DNA of 64,000 bases from Clostridia bacterium (GTDB lineage Bacteria; Bacillota; Clostridia; Oscillospirales; CAG-272): the NCBI GenBank assembly GCA_017399305.1, contig JAFQDK010000021.1, positions 1 through 64,000 of the forward strand. The letters are read 5' to 3'. Under the pieces are notes generated by a model, which ran no database searches, was not told where the DNA came from, and worked only from the letters and a program-made list of their open reading frames with translations. How positions within the stretch are numbered: the first letter of the stretch is position 1; the number at the start of each line of letters is the position of its first letter. Shown here piece by piece: positions 1 to 7,174 of this stretch. A program made the translations under genes and the position numbers.

Positions 1-207
1 CCCGAAGAACCCGAAGAACCCGAAGAACCCGAAGAACCCGAAGAACCCGAAGAACCCGAAGAACCCGAAACTCCCACCACTCCCAATACTCCCACAACGC
101 CAACGACTCCCACAACTCCCACAACGCCTACCACCCCCACAACGCCTACCACTCCTACAACGCCAACCACACCCACAACTCCTACTACGCCCACAACTCC
201 TACTACA
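1..207 (+). repeat. In-frame 9-bp tandem repeats coding PEE then PTT
   Basis: Bases 1-63 are seven identical copies of cccgaagaa (Pro-Glu-Glu). Bases 64-72 code PET. Bases 73-207 are fifteen 9-bp units coding Pro-Thr-Thr (one PNT), with synonymous codon changes between units. The PEE block is perfect at DNA level and is open at its left edge, so its true copy number is unknown; such blocks can change length by slippage. The PTT block has diverged at third positions and is therefore older or under protein-level selection. Confidence 0.95.
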
Positions 208-612
208 CCTATTGAATCGTTCATATGGCTGAAGGATCTTACGCCTTATTATGTAACTCACTCGACAGGATTCTATTATATTCCTTCGATTACTGACAAT
301 CTCGGTAATACACATAATTATAACTTTACTTCAAGCTCAAGAAATCATCATTTGTATAATATAAGCGGACAGTATACAAGGCTTACCGGCACGTACTTTA
401 TTAGCTATGAAGCTAAGGATTACAGCCACAGATGTATGCTTTATATCTACGGTGATGACCAGCTTCTCTATCAGACAGAAATAACAGGCGGCAAATTCCC
501 CATTAATGTAGATGTTGATATTACAGGGGTAAATGTTCTAAAGGTTGAGATGTATGACAGTTACGTTGGCGACCACGCATATTTCGGCGATTGTAAACTC
601 TACAAGAAATAA
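1..612 (+). CDS. Surface protein fragment, PEE/PTT linkers plus NPCBM-like domain (5' truncated)
   Basis: The frame is open from base 1, so the N-terminus lies outside the window. What remains is 203 codons: seven Pro-Glu-Glu repeats, then about 15 Pro-Thr-Thr type repeats (one is PNT), then a domain of about 130 residues. That domain starts WLKDLTPYYV and carries D-N-x-G-N-T, LYNISGQYTRLTG, IYGDDQLLY and VDVDITGVNVLKVEM, the pattern of NPCBM/NEW2 carbohydrate-binding modules. The charged and Thr/Pro linkers suggest an extended wall-spanning stalk holding a binding module at the cell surface (inference). The catalytic or anchoring part would be upstream. No sorting signal follows the domain; the gene ends directly before a terminator. 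NPCBM assignment is by motif memory. Confidence 0.75.
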   Translation, partial: PEEPEEPEEPEEPEEPEEPEEPETPTTPNTPTTPTTPTTPTTPTTPTTPTTPTTPTTPTTPTTPTTPTTPIESFIWLKDLTPYYVTHSTGFYYIPSITDNLGNTHNYNFTSSSRNHHLYNISGQYTRLTGTYFISYEAKDYSHRCMLYIYGDDQLLYQTEITGGKFPINVDVDITGVNVLKVEMYDSYVGDHAYFGDCKLYKK

Positions 613-620
613 AATAAAAA

Positions 621-643
621 AAGGACGCGCAAGCGTCCTTTTT
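621..643 (+). terminator. Rho-independent terminator
   Basis: An 8-bp stem (aaggacgc / gcgtcctt) with a GCAA loop is followed by a T-run, nine bases after the stop codon of the surface-protein fragment. Confidence 0.85.
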
Positions 644-689
644 GCGTGGTGAATTAATGTTAATGATAGCAAATTGGAAACCACAAACC

Positions 690-766
690 GTAGGGCGGGG
701 GCTTGCTCCCGCCGCCTGTACAACATCTACTGGAGGCTTACGGCGGGAGATAAACCTCAGCCCTAC
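690..766. repeat. Dispersed palindromic (REP/MITE-like) element
   Basis: A 77-bp GC-rich island in an AT-rich intergenic region. Its ends are a 7-bp inverted repeat, GTAGGGC at 690-696 and GCCCTAC at 760-766. Inside, CTCCCGCCG (706-714) pairs perfectly with CGGCGGGAG (741-749), and GGCGGG/CCCGCC (694-699/708-713) can form an alternative hairpin. The GTAGGG start resembles short dispersed repeats common in uncultured Clostridia; the element at 19184-19214 has a similar end. No coding capacity. Confidence 0.6.
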
Positions 767-803
767 AATGTTTGTGTGTCGCCGCGACTTACTCACATAA
801 CCA

Positions 804-1091
804 TTAATTCATAGCTTTGTGTTTTTTTGTACAGTTGAAACAGCTATATACCATCTGTACGCCAAGAGAAAATCCGAAATTAAAGTTTTCTTCCTCGGCT
901 ATAGAAGAGATGTGATTATTGGCTTCCAGAAGTTCGCCGAGCTGCTCGATTCTTTCCTGCGGCATCCCATTGATAAAATCGCTGTACAGATCGGAAAATT
1001 CACGTTCGGCTTTTTTATACTCGGGGTTATAGTAGAGATTTGCGTCTGCAGGACGTATTTTGCCTGAATAAAATTCTTTTAGAAAATCCAT
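804..1091 (-). CDS. Small DUF6809-like protein
   Basis: A 95-residue protein starting MDFLKEFYSGKI. The frame is open further upstream, but the ATG at 1091 is preceded at the right distance by AAAGGAGG, while an earlier start would put the initiator inside the operator. The sequence is helical: an N-terminal F-Y-x-G-x-I-x-P motif, a central segment PEYKKAEREFSDLYSDFI, a short region for the helix QLGELLEAN, and a C-terminal segment E-E-x-x-F-x-x-G-F-S-L-G-V-Q-M. This matches my memory of the DUF6809 family, whose function is unknown. It is divergent from an XRE regulator and shares its operator region, so that regulator probably controls it (inference). Confidence 0.7.
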   Translation of the reverse strand: MDFLKEFYSGKIRPADANLYYNPEYKKAEREFSDLYSDFINGMPQERIEQLGELLEANNHISSIAEEENFNFGFSLGVQMVYSCFNCTKKHKAMN

Positions 1092-1106
1092 ATGTGCCTC
1101 CTTTTC

Positions 1107-1128
1107 ATTGTCATTAACTAATGACAAT
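1107..1128. promoter_or_regulatory. Palindromic operator site 1
   Basis: A perfect 22-bp palindrome: half-site ATTGTCATTA, 2-bp centre AC, half-site TAATGACAAT. It covers the -10 of the leftward promoter and the -35 of the rightward promoter, so a bound dimer could block both. The likely ligand is the XRE protein at 1197-1442 (inference). Confidence 0.8.
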
Positions 1129-1150
1129 TATACTATGGTTTTGTGATAAA
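1122..1150 (+). promoter_or_regulatory. Promoter of the XRE regulator
   Basis: ATGACA (1122-1127), 17-bp spacer, GATAAA (1145-1150). The -35 lies in operator 1 and the expected start of transcription lies in operator 2, suggesting autoregulation. The hexamers are weaker than those of the opposing promoter. Confidence 0.5.
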
Positions 1151-1155
1151 ATCAA
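1127..1155 (-). promoter_or_regulatory. Promoter of the DUF6809-like gene
   Basis: Read on the minus strand: TTGATT (1155-1150), 17-bp spacer, TATAAT (1132-1127). The -10 overlaps operator 1. Confidence 0.7.
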
Positions 1156-1157
1156 TA

Positions 1158-1179
1158 ATTGTTAGTATCTAATGACAAT
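1158..1179. promoter_or_regulatory. Palindromic operator site 2
   Basis: Half-sites ATTGTTAGTA and TAATGACAAT around a TC centre; 19 of 22 bases match operator 1. The centres are 51 bp apart, close to five helical turns, so two dimers would sit on the same face of the DNA. The right half-site is identical to operator 1 and the left one carries two changes. Confidence 0.75.
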
Positions 1180-1196
1180 TTTTGGAGATATGCACA

Positions 1197-1442
1197 ATGA
1201 GCAAACTATTAAACAACGCAGTTTTTGGTCGAAATATTAGAAAAATAAGAGATTCACGTGGCTTAACACAAGAACAAACTGTCGCTCGCATGCAGTTGCT
1301 TGGTTCACCCCTCAGCCGCAGTGCCTATGCCGGAATAGAACTTGGCAAAGGTAATATCTTTGTCAGTGATTTGGTTGCCTTGCAGAAGATATTTAATGTA
1401 GATTTTTCAGAATTTTTCGATGGGGTAACAACAGAAAGATAA
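1197..1442 (+). CDS. XRE-family transcriptional regulator
   Basis: An 81-residue single-domain Cro/C1-type helix-turn-helix protein. The ATG at 1197 follows GGAG (1184-1187) by nine bases; a TTG at 1182 is open but lies on the ribosome binding site. The HTH is visible as FGRNIRKIRDSRGLTQEQ, a slightly longer loop than usual with RMQLLGSPLSRSAYAGIE as the recognition region, and a third segment NIFVSDLVALQKIFNV. There is no sensor domain, so it probably acts as a simple repressor. Two near-identical palindromes precede it and flank the divergent promoters, pointing to repression of itself and of the small gene at 804-1091 (inference). Confidence 0.88.
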   Translation: MSKLLNNAVFGRNIRKIRDSRGLTQEQTVARMQLLGSPLSRSAYAGIELGKGNIFVSDLVALQKIFNVDFSEFFDGVTTER

Positions 1443-1517
1443 ATTGGAGTTCAGTAGACTAATTTAATGATGACAAAAGCGTATTGAACTTCTGTTTATT
1501 ATTTTTTGGAGAATAAA

Positions 1518-2243
1518 ATGACATCGAACATTTTGAAATTTATAGCATGTATCAGTATGCTGATCGATCACATGGGATTGATACTTTTTCCGGAGCATGA
1601 ATGGATGCGCTGGATAGGTAGACTCGCCATGCCGCTATTCGGATTTTTTATTGCTGAAGGTTGCCGCTATACATCAAACAGAAAGCGATATTTTTTGCGC
1701 TTGCTTTTGCTTGGATTGGCATGTCAGACAGTTTATACATTTGAACAGATATTGAGCGGTGGGCTGAGATTTGTTTACCTGAATATTTTATTCACCTTTT
1801 CTTTTTCTGCCATTATGTGCTTTAGTTTCATAAATTTGGAAAAATCTCTGGAAAGCCGCGATAATAATGAGATTTTAGGCAGAACGTTGATTTTTATTTC
1901 TTCTGTTGTTTCGATTTTTGCTTTTGATATTTTTTGCACATATTCAAAAAATATCATCGGCGTTTCAATATCGTTTGACTACGGCTTTTACGGCGCTTTT
2001 TTGCCACTGTTTGCAGTTGTTTCAAAGAGTCGTAAAAAACGGCTTCTTTGCTATACCCTCGGACTTATACTTTTTGCACTTTCTCTTGGTGGTGCGATGC
2101 CCTATATCTGGGTGGCACTTCTTGATATTCCGCTACTGTATTTCTACAACGGCAAGCGCGGAAAGTACAGCACAAAATACCTGTTTTACATCTTCTATCC
2201 GCTGCATCTCGGATTGCTCTATGCGATAGATTTGCTGATATAA
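1518..2243 (+). CDS. TraX-family integral membrane protein
   Basis: A 241-residue multi-spanning membrane protein. ATG 1518 follows GGAG at 1508-1511. The N-terminus (ILKFIACISMLIDHMG, then WMRWIGRLAMPLFGFFIAEG and R-Y-x-x-N-R) is the signature of the TraX family, named after the F-plasmid pilin N-acetyltransferase. Chromosomal Firmicutes members are common and are thought to be membrane acyltransferases of unknown substrate. About seven hydrophobic segments are visible, and the Asp-His of L-I-D-H-M is the likely catalytic region. There is no conjugation gene nearby, so a pilin role is unlikely here. It stands alone, 75 bases after the regulator and before a terminator; read-through from the regulator promoter is possible. 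Confidence 0.85.
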   Translation: MTSNILKFIACISMLIDHMGLILFPEHEWMRWIGRLAMPLFGFFIAEGCRYTSNRKRYFLRLLLLGLACQTVYTFEQILSGGLRFVYLNILFTFSFSAIMCFSFINLEKSLESRDNNEILGRTLIFISSVVSIFAFDIFCTYSKNIIGVSISFDYGFYGAFLPLFAVVSKSRKKRLLCYTLGLILFALSLGGAMPYIWVALLDIPLLYFYNGKRGKYSTKYLFYIFYPLHLGLLYAIDLLI

Positions 2244-2250
2244 TAGCATA

Positions 2251-2277
2251 GGACCGCCATTTGGCGGTCTTTTTTTC
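2251..2277 (+). terminator. Rho-independent terminator
   Basis: Stem gaccgcc/ggcggtc with an ATTT loop followed by T7, just after the TraX-family gene. The consensus promoter of the next operon begins one base later. Confidence 0.9.
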
Positions 2278-2306
2278 TTGACATCGCGCGAGAAATTATA
2301 TATAAT
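2278..2306 (+). promoter_or_regulatory. Consensus sigma-A promoter of the gmk-priA-prkC operon
   Basis: TTGACA (2278-2283), exactly 17 bp, TATAAT (2301-2306). Both hexamers match the consensus fully. It precedes yicC by about 60 bases of leader and is the only clear promoter found before the 17-gene run ending at 19139. Confidence 0.92.
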
Positions 2307-2369
2307 ATATTAAATATTATACTAATATGGGCGAAGTGTACCCGAAAAGTATAATTACGGAGGTTTAAC

Positions 2370-3257
2370 ATGATTAGAAGTATGACAGCATTCGGTCGTG
2401 CGCGAGTCACCACCGAGGAGAAAGATATCACTGTTGAGATAAAGAGTGTCAACAGCCGCTATCTCGACTGTACTGTACGCATGCCTCGTAGATACGGATT
2501 CCTTGAGGATAAGGTAAAGACTTATGCTCAGCAGAACGGTATTAGCCGCGGTAAGGTTGAGATTTATATCGGTGTCGATACACTCAGCGATACCGAGGTA
2601 GAAATTTTGCTTGACGATGCGTATGCCAAAGGATACATTACCGCACTTGAAAAGCTTCGCGACACATTTTCGCTTCGCGATGATATCAGCGTGATGACCG
2701 TTGCGCAGAATCGCGAGATATTCACCACCAAGCGCGCCGAGGATGACGAAGAAGGCGATTGGCAAATGATACGTGAGGTGCTTGACAAGGCGCTTGCCGA
2801 GTTTGTCAATGCGCGTACCGCAGAGGGCGAAAGAATCGAGGCGGATATCGTACAGAAGATTGAGGGCATCCGCGAAACAGCAAGCAAGATCGCGGCTTAC
2901 TCTGAGGATGAGATCAAGGCGTATAATGCAAAGCTCACCGAGAGAATAAAGCAATTCCTTGATGACAACAATATCACTATTGACGAGTCGCGTATACTCA
3001 CCGAAAGTGCGATATATGCCGACCGTGTGGCGATTGACGAGGAGCTTACGCGCCTTGGCTGCCATTTTAGTGCGTTTTATGACATTCTGAAAAGCGGGGA
3101 GCCGTGCGGCAGAAAACTTGACTTCTTGCTTCAGGAGATAAATCGCGAAACAAATACCATAGGTTCTAAGGCACAGTGTCTTGATATTGCAAAGCTTGTT
3201 GTTGATATCAAGGCTGAGCTTGAAAAGATAAGAGAGCAGATTCAGAACATAGAGTAA
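2370..3257 (+). CDS. yicC: YicC/YloC-family endoribonuclease
   Basis: A 295-residue protein of the YicC/YloC family, which in E. coli and Bacillus has been described as an endoribonuclease. Both conserved ends are present: N-terminal MIRSMTAFGRA and V-N-S-R-Y-L-D, and C-terminal DFLLQEINRETNTIGSKAQ with a final helix KAELEKIREQIQNIE. The middle is helical and acidic, with an insert-like stretch FTTKRAEDDEEGDW. Length is normal for the family. CGGAGGT at 2358-2364 sets the start. It is first in the operon, followed by remA after 15 bases, the same order as in Bacillus (yloC-remA-gmk). Confidence 0.93.
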   Translation: MIRSMTAFGRARVTTEEKDITVEIKSVNSRYLDCTVRMPRRYGFLEDKVKTYAQQNGISRGKVEIYIGVDTLSDTEVEILLDDAYAKGYITALEKLRDTFSLRDDISVMTVAQNREIFTTKRAEDDEEGDWQMIREVLDKALAEFVNARTAEGERIEADIVQKIEGIRETASKIAAYSEDEIKAYNAKLTERIKQFLDDNNITIDESRILTESAIYADRVAIDEELTRLGCHFSAFYDILKSGEPCGRKLDFLLQEINRETNTIGSKAQCLDIAKLVVDIKAELEKIREQIQNIE

Positions 3258-3272
3258 TACGAGGAGTACAAA

Positions 3273-3542
3273 ATGAAATTCATCAACGTAGGATTTGGCA
3301 ACATGGTTGCGGCAGACCGTGTGGTTGCGCTTGTCAGCCCTGATTCGGCACCGATGAAGCGACTTGTCAGTGAGGCGCGTGAGAGCGGACGGATTATCGA
3401 CGTTACTTGCGGCAGACGTACAAGAGCTATCATCGTCACCGATTCTGACCATGTGATCCTCAGCGCTACACAGCCTGAAACAATATCAAACCGTCTTGCC
3501 GACGAGACAGAGTATACCGAGGAAACGGAGGATGAAGAATAA
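3273..3542 (+). CDS. remA: RemA-like DUF370 regulatory protein
   Basis: An 89-residue DUF370 protein. In Bacillus subtilis RemA is a DNA-binding regulator of extracellular matrix and osmoprotection genes that assembles into rings. The core is intact: [20 protein letters not shown], then P-D-S-A-P-M-K-R, a [16 protein letters not shown] segment with the expected arginines, and S-D-H-V-I-L-S-A. An acidic tail (about 15 residues ending TEETEDEE) follows the core. The stop codon overlaps the gmk start by one base (TAATG), so the two are probably translationally coupled. Its regulon in this organism cannot be read from the window. Confidence 0.92.
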   Translation: MKFINVGFGNMVAADRVVALVSPDSAPMKRLVSEARESGRIIDVTCGRRTRAIIVTDSDHVILSATQPETISNRLADETEYTEETEDEE

Positions 3543-4156
3543 TGGTATTCATCATTTCCGGACCGGCAGGCAGCGGCAAGGGAACTGTTGTTTCCGAGAT
3601 ACTTGGGCGCAGTGAGAATTATATCTGCGCAGTGAGCGCAACGTCACGCCCCATTCTCAAAGGTGAGGTTGACGGCGTTAATTATCACTACATAACCCGC
3701 GAAGCTTTTGAGGATAAAATCAAAAATGGCGGTGTGGTTGAATATACCGAGTATTGCGGCAATTATTACGGCACTCTTGTTTCTGAGTTTGAGCGCGCCG
3801 ATAAACTCGGCAAGCACCTCATTCTTGAAATTGAGGTTGACGGCGCGACACAGATTAAAAAGAAGTATCCGTCAGCGGTACTTATTATGGTCACTCCGCC
3901 CGATGCTTCGGAGCAGAGCCGCAGACTTTTCACTCGCGGACGTGATACGGAGGAGTCGATTGCAAAGCGACTTCGCCGCGCGGCAGAGGAACTTGACTAT
4001 CTGCCGAAATATGACTATCTCATCATCAATGAAAACGGCAATCTCAATGAAGCTGTTGATGATTTCTTTGCACTCGCACGCGCTGAGGAACTGAGAGCCG
4101 CGTGTAACATCGAATTTAAAAATAAATATTTCGGTAACACCGAAAAAGGAGAATAA
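3542..4156 (+). CDS. gmk: Guanylate kinase
   Basis: A 204-residue cytoplasmic kinase converting GMP and ATP to GDP and ADP. The P-loop GPAGSGKGT is at residues 7-15. The GMP-binding region follows: S-A-T-S-R-P, Y-H-Y-I-T-R-E-A-F, VVEYTEYCGNYYGT and ILEIEVDGATQIK. The lid is present as R-L-F-T-R-G-R-D-T-E-E-S-I-A-K-R. Length is typical. In this cluster Gmk feeds GTP and dGTP pools and stands between remA and rpoZ as in Bacillus and many Clostridia. It starts within the remA stop codon. Confidence 0.96.
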   Translation: MVFIISGPAGSGKGTVVSEILGRSENYICAVSATSRPILKGEVDGVNYHYITREAFEDKIKNGGVVEYTEYCGNYYGTLVSEFERADKLGKHLILEIEVDGATQIKKKYPSAVLIMVTPPDASEQSRRLFTRGRDTEESIAKRLRRAAEELDYLPKYDYLIINENGNLNEAVDDFFALARAEELRAACNIEFKNKYFGNTEKGE

Positions 4157-4158
4157 CC

Positions 4159-4425
4159 ATGATTAACAAGCCTTCTGTAGAAGCAATGACAAATGACGAG
4201 ATCAACCGCTATGAGCTGGTTATCGCAACAGCAAAGTGCGCACGCATCATCACTGATGAATACGTTGAGCAGAGAGCATATGCAGAAAAGCTCATCGAGC
4301 GCAAGGAGACCGACAAGCCGATAAGCGCGCTTATCGACAAGGACATCCGCGATGAAAAGGCAGTAAAGAATGCAGTTGCAAAGATTTACGCCGGTGAATA
4401 CAAGATAGTTCACACAGAAGAGTAA
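4159..4425 (+). CDS. rpoZ: RNA polymerase omega subunit
   Basis: An 88-residue omega subunit that helps assembly and stability of beta-prime. The conserved elements are visible: NRYELVIATAKCARIITDEY, the acidic/basic linker E-Q-R-A-Y-A-E-K, K-P-I-S-A-L-I-D-K-D-I-R and the C-terminal helix KAVKNAVAKIYAGEYK. AAAAGGAG precedes the ATG, only two bases after the gmk stop. Omega-gmk adjacency is classic in both Firmicutes and Proteobacteria. In Bacillus, coaBC follows rpoZ; here priA follows directly. Confidence 0.93.
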   Translation: MINKPSVEAMTNDEINRYELVIATAKCARIITDEYVEQRAYAEKLIERKETDKPISALIDKDIRDEKAVKNAVAKIYAGEYKIVHTEE

Positions 4426-4447
4426 AACACGCGAAAGGAAGAAAAAC

Positions 4448-6673
4448 ATGGAAGGAGCGGCATATGCAAAGGTCTGGCTTTTAGATGCGCCCAATGCACT
4501 TGACAGACCTTTTGACTATAGGATACCCGAGCATCTCTTGGGACTTGTCACACGCGGCTCTTTGGTTTTTGTTCCGTTTTCCAATTCAAACAAAAAGCGC
4601 ATGGCGCTTGTCAGTGAGGTTGCAGACTTTACCGAAAGTCCGAGAATCAAGGACATTATTGATGTGAACAGGCGTGTGACTTTATCAGAAGAACAGCTTG
4701 CGGTATGCGACTTTTTAAAAGAGTACACACTGTGTACCACGGGCGATGCTGTCCGAACCGTCACTCCGCCAATGTCCGCACTGAAAAGCGCAACAAATGA
4801 AAAGAGTATTGTTTATGCGCGCCGCACAGACAAGGAGTATTCTCCGCGCGGTGGAAAGCAAAAGGCCTTGTATGAGGCACTTACGGATGCGTTTGTTCCT
4901 GTAAGCGAGCTTTATGAGCTTACAGGTGCATCAAGCGCTCAACTAAAAGCGCTTCGCGCTGCGGGCGTTGCCGAAATCAAACTTGAGAGTGTGTGGCGCA
5001 ATCCTTATGCCGAAATTAAAGTAGACGAGTCAAAGCAGAATGTGCTAAGTGAGCATCAAAAGAAAGCGTTTGATACTCTTTGCTCTCTTTACGATGCGGA
5101 TGAGGCAAGATGCGCTTTGCTTTACGGTGTTACCGGCAGCGGCAAGACAAGAGTAATGAAAGCGATGATAGACCACGCCAGGGGCAGTGGCAAGGGCGTT
5201 ATAGTTCTTGTACCTGAGATATCGCTTACGCCACAGACCGTCGGGTTGTTCTGCTCGTTTTACGGTGATCGCGTAGCGGTGCTTCATTCGTCACTTTCGG
5301 CTGGGGAGCGCTATGACGCGTATCGTCGCATAGACGCCGGCGAGGTCGACGTTGTCATTGGTACGCGCAGTGCAGTGTTTGCTCCGATGAAAAATCTCGG
5401 CATGATAATCATTGACGAGGAGCAGGAGCACACATATAAATCCGACATGAGCCCGAAATATCATGCGCGCGATGTTGCCGCATTCAGATTAGGGCACTCA
5501 AAGGGGCTGTTGTTGCTTGCATCTGCAACCCCGTCTGTTGAAAGTTATTACAAAGCAAAAAGCGGTACATATACCCTTGTTGAACTTACCGAAAGGTATG
5601 GTACAGCAAGACTTCCTGAGGTATATATCGACGATATACGCAAAAATGCGCTCGGCGGCAACCTCTCACCTTACGGCAATTTGCTAAGTGAAAAATTATT
5701 AGAAACGCTTGAGAGCGGCAATCAGGCGATACTGTTTCTGAATCGCCGCGGATACAACTCGTTTCTCACCTGCCGCGATTGCGGCGAGGCTGTGCTTTGC
5801 CCGCATTGCTCGGTGTCGCTCACGCGGCACAAGCATGGGCGGTATGACACGCTTCTTTGCCACTATTGCGGTTATCGCTCCTCTATTCCAGATACTTGTC
5901 CGTCATGCCATGGAAGTCATCTCGCTTTTATGGGATACGGTACACAGAAGGTGGAGGAAGAGTTTTACGAAAAGTTCAAAGGTACGCTTATGCGTATGGA
6001 TGCCGATACCACCACAAAAAAGAGTGCATATGATGATATGCTCACAAGGTTTCGTGCACATAATTCAGATGTTCTGCTCGGTACGCAGATGGTTGCCAAG
6101 GGGCATGATTTCCCCGATGTGACTTTGGTTGGTGTACTCAATGCGGACAGTGCGCTTTACATGGACGATTTTCGCGCAGGCGAGCATACCTTTTCAATGC
6201 TGACGCAGGTTATAGGCAGAGCGGGACGTGCTGAAAAGCGTGGTGTTGCCGTAATCCAGACCATGAATCCGCATCACGAGGTAATAAGACTTGCTGCCGC
6301 GCAGGATTACAAGTCGTTTTATGAGCGTGATATAAAGCTGAGAAAAGCATTTACGTTTCCGCCTTTTTGTGATATCGCGGTGCTGTCGGTAACGTCGCAC
6401 AGCGAAACCGATTGTTCAAAATGCGCGGTTGAAATATTTGAGTTTCTCAAAAAGAAAACTACCGATGAATACAAAAACGTGCCGATTATTTCATTTGGAC
6501 CGTTTGAGGCAACTGTTTATAAGATAGACGAGCGGTACAGGATGCGCATAGTGCTTAAATGCCGCCGTTCAAAGAAACTTCTTGCACTTCTTTCTGAGGT
6601 TATTTGTACTTTCGGCACGACTAAATATAAAAACGTTGTATGCGGTGTTGATATCAATCCCACCGGTATATAG
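4448..6673 (+). CDS. priA: Primosomal replication restart helicase PriA
   Basis: A 741-residue superfamily 2 helicase that recognises stalled forks and reloads the replisome. The N-terminal DNA-binding region starts YAKVWLLDAPNALDRPFDY (about residues 7-110). Walker A GVTGSGKT is at 227-234, the helicase box D-E-E-Q-E-H at about 324, and A-S-A-T-P-S in motif III. A zinc module with eight cysteines (C-R-D-C, C-P-H-C, C-H-Y-C, C-P-S-C) sits at about 440-490. Late motifs include GTQMVAKGHDFP and Q-V-I-G-R-A-G-R. All are intact. It lies between rpoZ and def as in other Firmicutes except that coaBC is missing from the usual place. Confidence 0.96.
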   Translation: MEGAAYAKVWLLDAPNALDRPFDYRIPEHLLGLVTRGSLVFVPFSNSNKKRMALVSEVADFTESPRIKDIIDVNRRVTLSEEQLAVCDFLKEYTLCTTGDAVRTVTPPMSALKSATNEKSIVYARRTDKEYSPRGGKQKALYEALTDAFVPVSELYELTGASSAQLKALRAAGVAEIKLESVWRNPYAEIKVDESKQNVLSEHQKKAFDTLCSLYDADEARCALLYGVTGSGKTRVMKAMIDHARGSGKGVIVLVPEISLTPQTVGLFCSFYGDRVAVLHSSLSAGERYDAYRRIDAGEVDVVIGTRSAVFAPMKNLGMIIIDEEQEHTYKSDMSPKYHARDVAAFRLGHSKGLLLLASATPSVESYYKAKSGTYTLVELTERYGTARLPEVYIDDIRKNALGGNLSPYGNLLSEKLLETLESGNQAILFLNRRGYNSFLTCRDCGEAVLCPHCSVSLTRHKHGRYDTLLCHYCGYRSSIPDTCPSCHGSHLAFMGYGTQKVEEEFYEKFKGTLMRMDADTTTKKSAYDDMLTRFRAHNSDVLLGTQMVAKGHDFPDVTLVGVLNADSALYMDDFRAGEHTFSMLTQVIGRAGRAEKRGVAVIQTMNPHHEVIRLAAAQDYKSFYERDIKLRKAFTFPPFCDIAVLSVTSHSETDCSKCAVEIFEFLKKKTTDEYKNVPIISFGPFEATVYKIDERYRMRIVLKCRRSKKLLALLSEVICTFGTTKYKNVVCGVDINPTGI

Positions 6674-6687
6674 AAAGGAGCTTTCCT

Positions 6688-7158
6688 ATGGCAAAGCTTA
6701 AGATTATAAAAGAGGGCGATGAAACTCTGCGTAAAATCAGTCGCCCGGTAACAGAGATAACTCCGCGCATCCTCACGTTGCTTGATGATATGGTTGATAC
6801 CATGCATGAGGCAAACGGCTGCGGACTTGCGGCTGTTCAGGTTGGCGTGCTCCGCAGAATCGTTGTTATTGAAACTGAGGAAAGCGGACTTATAGAGCTT
6901 ATCAACCCTGAGATCATTGCACGCGAGGGCGAACAGCAGGATAGCGAAGGCTGTCTTTCTGTACCTGGGAAATGGGGTATTACACGCCGCCCGGCAAAGG
7001 TAACTGTGCGCGCACTCAATCGCAAGGGCGAAACTGTAGAGTACACAGGTACCGAACTGCTTGCAAGGGCATTTTGTCATGAGCTTGACCATCTTGACGG
7101 CAAGCTTTTCATCGACAAGGAGAACCTTATAAGATACTTTGATCCCGATGAGGAATGA
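6688..7158 (+). CDS. def: Peptide deformylase
   Basis: A 156-residue metalloenzyme that removes the formyl group from the initiator methionine of new proteins. Three signature motifs are present: G-C-G-L-A-A-V-Q at residues 44-51, E-G-C-L-S-V-P at 87-93, and H-E-L-D-H at 131-135. The metal ligands are C89, H131 and H135, and E132 is the catalytic base. Length is that of a short type 1 enzyme. It precedes fmt by 16 bases; the pair adds and removes the formyl group, and their co-expression is standard in bacteria. Confidence 0.96.
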   Translation: MAKLKIIKEGDETLRKISRPVTEITPRILTLLDDMVDTMHEANGCGLAAVQVGVLRRIVVIETEESGLIELINPEIIAREGEQQDSEGCLSVPGKWGITRRPAKVTVRALNRKGETVEYTGTELLARAFCHELDHLDGKLFIDKENLIRYFDPDEE

Positions 7159-7174
7159 AAGGAAATAGCTTAAA

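Noticed and set aside
1..612. CRISPR-like short repeats at the window start
   Set aside because: The 9-bp repeats are in frame, without spacers, and code Pro-Glu-Glu/Pro-Thr-Thr linkers.
2355..3452. Minus-strand open frame of 365 codons opposite yicC
   Set aside because: It is the antisense reading of the yicC and remA genes, has no ribosome binding site and a Cys/Leu-rich composition typical of shadow frames.
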